Of a stretch of DNA of 64,000 bases, positions 59,334 to 64,000 are shown piece by piece. Position 1 is the first letter of the stretch; each line of letters starts with the position of its first letter. The notes under the pieces were generated by a model. That model worked only from the letters and a program-made list of their open reading frames with translations. It was not told the origin of the DNA and searched no databases. A program made the translations under genes and the position numbers. The DNA is from Bacteroidaceae bacterium (GTDB lineage Bacteria > Bacteroidota > Bacteroidia > Bacteroidales > Bacteroidaceae): positions 25,139 through 89,138 of the forward strand of contig CAAGNV010000081.1 of NCBI GenBank assembly GCA_900771425.1, given 5' to 3'.

Positions 59334-60164
59334 ATGCTCATCGAATACAATAAAGTCAACGTATGGCAGGAAACACAAGAAGTACTGTCCGAAACCACGT
59401 TCTCAATTGACGAAGGTGAATTTGTCTATATCATAGGCAAGGTCGGTTCCGGCAAGAGTTCGCTGCTGAAGACAATGTACGGTGAACTGCCAATCCACGA
59501 CGGTGAAGCCACCGTTATGGATACAAACCTTGCGACACTGAAGTCAAAGCATCTGCCAGAACTTCGACGCAAGTTAGGCATCATCTTCCAGGACTTTCAG
59601 TTGCTTACCGACCGTACCGTAGAGGACAACCTAAGATTCGTCCTCAAGGCGACAGGATGGAAAGACAAGCAAGAAATAAGTGAACGCATACAACAAGTGC
59701 TCACGCTCGTTGGCATGGAGACAAAGGGGTACAAGCTCCCAAGCGAGCTGTCGGGCGGAGAACAACAGCGTATTGCCATAGCACGTGCCATACTTAACCG
59801 TCCGAAATTAGTACTCGCAGATGAACCTACCGGCAACCTCGACGTAGAGACAAGCAAGAGCATCACAGAGTTGCTGCAACGGTTAGTCAAGGAATTCAAC
59901 TCAACGGTCATCATGATTACCCACAACGTACACCTATTGGAACAATATCCAGGTAGAGTATTCGAGTGCAAGGACCATCACTTCACAGAAGTCACACAAG
60001 GCGAACTTGCAGAAGTAGAGAAGGAAATCAATGATGACATTGAAAACCGCGAGCAGGAGACTACGAATCCTTCGACTTTACATGACGATTCGAAAAAAGA
60101 CAAGCAGAAGCAAGACGAAGACGAAATCATCATACTTGAAGATATAAACGATAATAAGAAATAA
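59334..60164 (+). CDS. ftsE: FtsE-like ABC ATPase with charged C-terminal tail
   Basis: 276 aa from ATG at 59334 (MLIEYNKVNVWQ). Walker A IGKVGSGKSSLLK, signature SGGEQQRIAIARA, Walker B LVLADEPTGN, and TVIMITHNV for the switch His. After the ATPase core (~215) comes a ~55-residue tail rich in Glu, Asp and Lys, ending EDEIIILEDINDNKK, which is longer than in typical FtsE. FtsX is not adjacent. FtsEX controls septal cell-wall hydrolysis; assignment as FtsE is likely but a lipoprotein ABC ATPase cannot be ruled out. Confidence 0.85.
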   Translation: MLIEYNKVNVWQETQEVLSETTFSIDEGEFVYIIGKVGSGKSSLLKTMYGELPIHDGEATVMDTNLATLKSKHLPELRRKLGIIFQDFQLLTDRTVEDNLRFVLKATGWKDKQEISERIQQVLTLVGMETKGYKLPSELSGGEQQRIAIARAILNRPKLVLADEPTGNLDVETSKSITELLQRLVKEFNSTVIMITHNVHLLEQYPGRVFECKDHHFTEVTQGELAEVEKEINDDIENREQETTNPSTLHDDSKKDKQKQDEDEIIILEDINDNKK

Positions 60165-60189
60165 TACACAAACAATACAAGACACGAAT

Positions 60190-61506
60190 ATGAAAGTAAT
60201 GAAATTTGGTGGTACATCTGTAGGTTCACCACAAAGAATGAAACAAGTCGTAGAACTCATCAACGACAAAGAGCAGAAAATAGTCGTACTGTCAGCAATG
60301 TCAGGAACTACTAACATGCTTTATGAAATATCTGACTACCTCTATAAGAAGAACCCTGTAGGTGCTAACGAGAACATCAACATCATGGAAGAGAAATACC
60401 GCCAGCATGTTGAAGACCTCTATACAACCGAAGAGTACAAGGAGAAAGCACTTAGTTTCCTCAAGACAGAATTCGATTACCTCCGTTCATTCACTAAGGG
60501 AGTATTTACTATGTTCGAAGAGAAAATCGTTGTCGGACAAGGTGAGATACTCAGCACCAACATGGTAACATTCTTCATGCAGGAACAAGGGTACGACACA
60601 GTTCTCATACCTGCACTGGAATTCATGCGTACAGACAAGAACGACGAACCTGACCTCGAATATATTCGCGAAAAGTTGAAACTGCAACTCGAAGAACAGC
60701 CAAACCACAACATCTACATCACTCAAGGCTTTATCTGTCGCAATACATACGGTGAAGTAGATAATCTGAAGCGTGGTGGCAGCGACTATTCAGCTTCACT
60801 CATCGGTGCAGCACTCGAAGCAGACGAGATTCAGATATGGACCGACATCGACGGCATGCACAACAACGACCCACGTTTCGTTGAAGGCACTGAACCAGTA
60901 AGCAACCTCAACTTCGAGGAAGCAAGCGAGTTGGCATACTTCGGAGCAAAGATACTCCACCCTACATGCGTACAACCAGCCAAGTTCGCAAGCGTACCAG
61001 TCAAGCTGCTAAACACCATGCAGCCAGACGCAGCAGGCACAGTTATAAGCAACAAGACAGAACGAGGTAAAATCAAGGCAGTGGCAGCAAAGGACGACAT
61101 CTGCGCCATCAACATCACATCAAGCCGAATGCTTCTCGCATACGGTTTCCTGCGTAAGGTATTCGAGATATTCGAAACCTACAAGACAAGTATCGACATG
61201 GTAACGACAAGCGAAGTCGGTGTTTCCGTATCAATCGACAACACATCAAACCTCAGCCAGATACTCAACGAACTCAAGAAGTTAGGTACAGTCAAGGTTG
61301 ACATGAACATGTGTATCATCTGTGTAGTAGGTGACCTCGACTGGCGCAACGTGGGCTTCGAAGCACTTGCAAGCGATGCACTCAAGGGCATCCCTGTTCG
61401 CATGATTTCATACGGAGGCAGCAACCACAACATCTCATTCCTCGTTGCTGCAGAAGACAAGAAGCGTGCACTCCAATCACTCAGCAACCATCTCTTTAAG
61501 AACTAA
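60190..61506 (+). CDS. lysC: Aspartate kinase
   Basis: 438 aa, monofunctional (no homoserine dehydrogenase part). Kinase with KVMKFGGTSVGSPQRM at the start and RGGSDYSASLIGAAL; two C-terminal ACT domains (~300-438, DICAINITSSRML; VVGDLDWRNVG) that bind the regulating amino acid, probably lysine. First step of the aspartate pathway; followed 21 bp later by lysA. Confidence 0.95.
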   Translation: MKVMKFGGTSVGSPQRMKQVVELINDKEQKIVVLSAMSGTTNMLYEISDYLYKKNPVGANENINIMEEKYRQHVEDLYTTEEYKEKALSFLKTEFDYLRSFTKGVFTMFEEKIVVGQGEILSTNMVTFFMQEQGYDTVLIPALEFMRTDKNDEPDLEYIREKLKLQLEEQPNHNIYITQGFICRNTYGEVDNLKRGGSDYSASLIGAALEADEIQIWTDIDGMHNNDPRFVEGTEPVSNLNFEEASELAYFGAKILHPTCVQPAKFASVPVKLLNTMQPDAAGTVISNKTERGKIKAVAAKDDICAINITSSRMLLAYGFLRKVFEIFETYKTSIDMVTTSEVGVSVSIDNTSNLSQILNELKKLGTVKVDMNMCIICVVGDLDWRNVGFEALASDALKGIPVRMISYGGSNHNISFLVAAEDKKRALQSLSNHLFKN

Positions 61507-61527
61507 TATACAATTAGCAAACGACAG

Positions 61528-62658
61528 ATGGCTACAACACCATATTATATTTATGACACCAAATTACTCCGTGACACGCTTGCATCAATAAAGCAAGAAG
61601 TGGACGATATGCCCGACACATACGTTCACTATGCAGTAAAGGCATGCACCAACCCAAAGGTTCTGCAAGTAATTCACGAAGCAGGCTTTGGCATTGACTG
61701 TGTAAGCGGAGGAGAGATAAAAGCGGTACTTAAAGCCGGGTTTGAACCTAAAGGTATCATGTTTGCCGGAGTCGGAAAGGCTGACTGGGAGATAGAGTTA
61801 GGCATTGACGAAAGTATCCTATGTTTTGCCGTCGAGAGCATTCCGGAACTGGAGGTCATTAACGAGATAGCTGCATCCAAGGGTAAGACGGCCGACGTAT
61901 GTCTGCGTATCAACCCAAACGTAGGTGCTCACACACATGCCAACATTGTCACGGGCTTGTCAGAAAACAAGTTCGGCATCAACATGGACGACATGATGAA
62001 TGTCATCAAGTTATGCGAACAATTACCAGCCATCAACTTCCGAGGTCTTCACTTCCACATCGGCAGTCAAATACTTGAAATGGACGACTTCAAGGCACTG
62101 TGCCGACGCATCAACGAATTGCAGGACAAGCTCGAAGCCGAAGGCATTCGTCCTGAAATCATAGACGTAGGTGGTGGTCTTGGCATTGACTACGAACACC
62201 CAGAGCAACACCCTATACCTGATTTCAAGAGTTACTTCAATGTATTCAAGACCACGCTGAAACTCCGTAAAGGTCAGCAATTACACTTTGAACTCGGGCG
62301 TGCCATTGTGGGACAATGCGGTCGTCTGATTACAAAAGTCCTCTATGTCAAGAAGAGCGGAGCAAAGCAGTTTGCAATCGTTGACGCAGGATTCACCGAC
62401 CTCATCCGCCCAGCCCTCTACGGAGCGCATCACAAGATTGTAAACATAAGCAACACCGGCGATGACCTTGAGACATACGACGTAGTCGGACCTATTTGCG
62501 AGTCAAGCGATGTGTTCGACAAGGACGTGCGTCTGAGCCGCACCAAGCGCGGTGACCTCCTTGCCATCCTCTCAGCAGGTGCATACGGTGAAATCATGGC
62601 ATCACAATACAACTGCCGCGCCATTCCTATTGGCTACACCACAGAAGACGAACTATAG
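61528..62658 (+). CDS. lysA: Diaminopimelate decarboxylase
   Basis: 376 aa, PLP alanine-racemase fold. The PLP Lys is in HYAVKACTNPKVL; His and Gly regions FRGLHFHIGSQI and GGGLGIDYEH hold the cofactor phosphate; the second active-site Cys is in GPICESSDVFDKD. Last step of lysine synthesis. Ends the his-ftsE-lysC-lysA unit before a terminator. Somewhat shorter than the ~410-420 norm. Confidence 0.95.
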   Translation: MATTPYYIYDTKLLRDTLASIKQEVDDMPDTYVHYAVKACTNPKVLQVIHEAGFGIDCVSGGEIKAVLKAGFEPKGIMFAGVGKADWEIELGIDESILCFAVESIPELEVINEIAASKGKTADVCLRINPNVGAHTHANIVTGLSENKFGINMDDMMNVIKLCEQLPAINFRGLHFHIGSQILEMDDFKALCRRINELQDKLEAEGIRPEIIDVGGGLGIDYEHPEQHPIPDFKSYFNVFKTTLKLRKGQQLHFELGRAIVGQCGRLITKVLYVKKSGAKQFAIVDAGFTDLIRPALYGAHHKIVNISNTGDDLETYDVVGPICESSDVFDKDVRLSRTKRGDLLAILSAGAYGEIMASQYNCRAIPIGYTTEDEL

Positions 62659-62733
62659 GAAGCAACACAGGAGACAATCCAAACAAGCAATCTGATAATA
62701 GAATCAATCAGATAACAATCTCTGATAGCTAAA

Positions 62734-62792
62734 GAAACGTAACATTGAGCCGCCACACATGAGTCACTCTCTGTTACGTTTCTCTTTATTTT
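62734..62792 (+). terminator. Terminator of the his-lys unit
   Basis: Stem GAAACGTAACA (62734-62744) / TGTTACGTTTC (62772-62782), 27-nt loop, then TCTTTATTTT. Confidence 0.82.
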
Positions 62793-62847
62793 CACTAATA
62801 GTCGTAAAAAAGTTCAATATATCCGTTCATGTTCACTTATTTTTTTG

Positions 62848-62855
62848 TACTTTTG
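62848..62855 (+). promoter_or_regulatory. Promoter -7 box of the DUF1593 gene, near-leaderless
   Basis: TACTTTTG, ending 6 bp before the ATG at 62862. This excludes the longer frame starting at 62829. Confidence 0.55.
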
Positions 62856-62861
62856 CATATC

Positions 62862-63902
62862 ATGAAGAAAATACTGGTTATATTTTACATCGCCCTTTAT
62901 TTTGCGGCATTTGACGCTTATTGCCAAGAGAAACCTCGTGTGGTCATCCTTACCGACATAGGACGACCTGATCTTGAACCAGACGACACCGAGTCGCTAG
63001 TTCATCTACTTTGCTATGCAGATATGCTGGAGATTGAGGGCATCATCACATCGACAGGATGGAACTGTGACCCCTATCCTACTGAAAGTGCAGCCTATCG
63101 CGACTCTGTAGTTGAAGCTTACGCCAAGGATTTGCCTAAACTCTCAGTTCGTTCTTGGAAGAAGACGAAGCCTTGTCTCAAACATGATAATGGCAAGCAG
63201 AAGATCGGTGACTGGCCAAGTGCGGAATACATCCGCAGCCGTTGTAAGATGGGAAGCCAGCGAGCAGGTATTGGGGTGATTGGAAAAGACAATGACTCGG
63301 AAGGCAGCGAACTCATCATACGTCTGGCTGACGAGAAAGACAATCGCCCAATATGGATATGTGCATGGGGTGGAGCCAACACATTGGCACAAGCCATCTG
63401 GAAAGTACAGCAGACGCGCACTCCTGAGCAGTTGAAGGATTTCCTGCAGAAGTTGCGCCTTTACACCATCACCGACCAAGACATGGTCTGGGCCATGCGC
63501 GAGAACCTTGCTTACAGTTCTCATCAATGGATGAGACGCGAGTTTGCACAAGACCTTAAGTTTGTGTGGGACGAAGGTGCATGGCAGTTGCAATGTGAAC
63601 TTGGAAAGGAATATTGGCAGATGATTCGGCAGCAAATCCAGGGGCACGCCACACTGGGGAAGCAATATCCAAACTACAAATATGGTGTAGAGGGCGATAC
63701 GCCATCATTTCTGAATGTCATCCCCAACGGCCTTCACAATCCAGAAGAGCCGATGCAAGTCGGTTGGGGCGGTTATCACACATGGGCATTGACCAAAGAC
63801 TCGACGACTTACGCCTGGACGAGTTGGCAAGAACCAGTAAAAAGCCTTTCAGAAGAATACTATCGGAGGAGAAGACAAAATATCCCAGCAGGAATGTCGT
63901 AA
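62862..63902 (+). CDS. Secreted DUF1593 (nucleoside-hydrolase-like) protein, possibly truncated
   Basis: 346 aa. Signal peptide (~1-22, ending YCQ), then a nucleoside-hydrolase-like domain: VVILTDIGRPDLEPDDTESL has the Asp cluster that in hydrolases binds Ca2+, and WICAWGGANTLAQAIW follows. Members are usually ~450 aa or more with a C-terminal beta domain; this frame stops just where SSW-EP and a YYRRFQNDFAARM-like stretch would be expected, reading YYRRRRQNIPAGMS then stop. The C-terminal domain is not found in the other frames of the 98 bp left. Likely acts on carbohydrates or nucleosides in the envelope; substrate unknown. Confidence 0.8.
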   Translation: MKKILVIFYIALYFAAFDAYCQEKPRVVILTDIGRPDLEPDDTESLVHLLCYADMLEIEGIITSTGWNCDPYPTESAAYRDSVVEAYAKDLPKLSVRSWKKTKPCLKHDNGKQKIGDWPSAEYIRSRCKMGSQRAGIGVIGKDNDSEGSELIIRLADEKDNRPIWICAWGGANTLAQAIWKVQQTRTPEQLKDFLQKLRLYTITDQDMVWAMRENLAYSSHQWMRREFAQDLKFVWDEGAWQLQCELGKEYWQMIRQQIQGHATLGKQYPNYKYGVEGDTPSFLNVIPNGLHNPEEPMQVGWGGYHTWALTKDSTTYAWTSWQEPVKSLSEEYYRRRRQNIPAGMS

Positions 63903-64000
63903 AATAGGCAATCGGGTTATGCAGATTGAAAAGGCCTTGTGCGTTGGTAGGATGGCGGAAAATAAACTGTGAACTGATAAAAATCAGTATGCCCAGAAGG

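Noticed and set aside
63880..64000. Simple frameshift repairing the DUF1593 C-terminus
   Set aside because: I read the other frames to the window end and none continues with the expected FAARM-like sequence or domain.

Overview
The window is a chromosomal stretch of a Bacteroidales bacterium, most likely of the Prevotella group. Reasons: nearly every transcription unit starts with the Bacteroidetes promoter box TAnnTTTG, in the best cases with TTTG or TTG 19-20 nt upstream; Shine-Dalgarno sites are weak or absent; gene families typical of Bacteroidales occur (DUF2764 in a V-type ATPase operon, HU-HIG DNA-binding protein, amidase-MlaD pair, TIGR04076, C-GCAxxG-C-C protein, DUF1680 glycosidase). 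I see no phage, insertion sequence, CRISPR array, rRNA or tRNA gene. Most of the window is core metabolism and information processing.

Layout. 1-3500 (minus): etfB-etfA-acyl-CoA dehydrogenase, the last gene cut by the window edge. 3.7-6.5 kb: a secreted C1 peptidase, a TPM-domain membrane protein and LemA. 7.0-15.4 kb: V/A-type ATPase operon E-DUF2764-A-B-D-I-K, with trmD translationally coupled at its end. 15.7-22.4 kb: a probable small RNA (minus), dapA-aminotransferase-ABC permease, rsmD, a membrane-anchored unknown and a RecD-like helicase. 22.5-28.4 kb (minus): two operons, nitroreductase-TIGR04076-GH127-type glycosidase and rplY-pth-S4 protein. 28.6-38.8 kb: a (p)ppGpp synthetase with a degenerate hydrolase domain, SulP and MATE transporters, ligA, ispE and a secreted esterase. 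39-46.8 kb (minus): nrdJ-folB-luxS, dnaA, and amidase-mlaD. 47-55.9 kb (plus): valS, an HU-like protein, pheT, yebC and small genes. 56-64 kb: tmRNA, then hisH-hisA-hisF-hisIE running into ftsE-lysC-lysA, and a DUF1593 protein that seems short at its C-terminus.

The most unusual feature lies between the genes. Nine intergenic tandem arrays, each of about 3-6 units, all have a period of 21 or 22 bp (two DNA helical turns), while their unit sequences fall into only a few core types. Several units carry short palindromes such as CTTCGANNTCGAAG. One array supplies an arm of a transcription terminator, one lies inside the predicted 5' leader of the HU-like gene, and one runs into the rsmD stop codon. 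I know of no described element that matches, and I regard these arrays as the best candidate here for something new. Other points worth checking are the 98-nt small RNA, the Rsh protein that has lost its hydrolase residues, a sliding-clamp-type motif inside a LigA insertion, and the possible joint transcription of a winged-helix gene with tmRNA.
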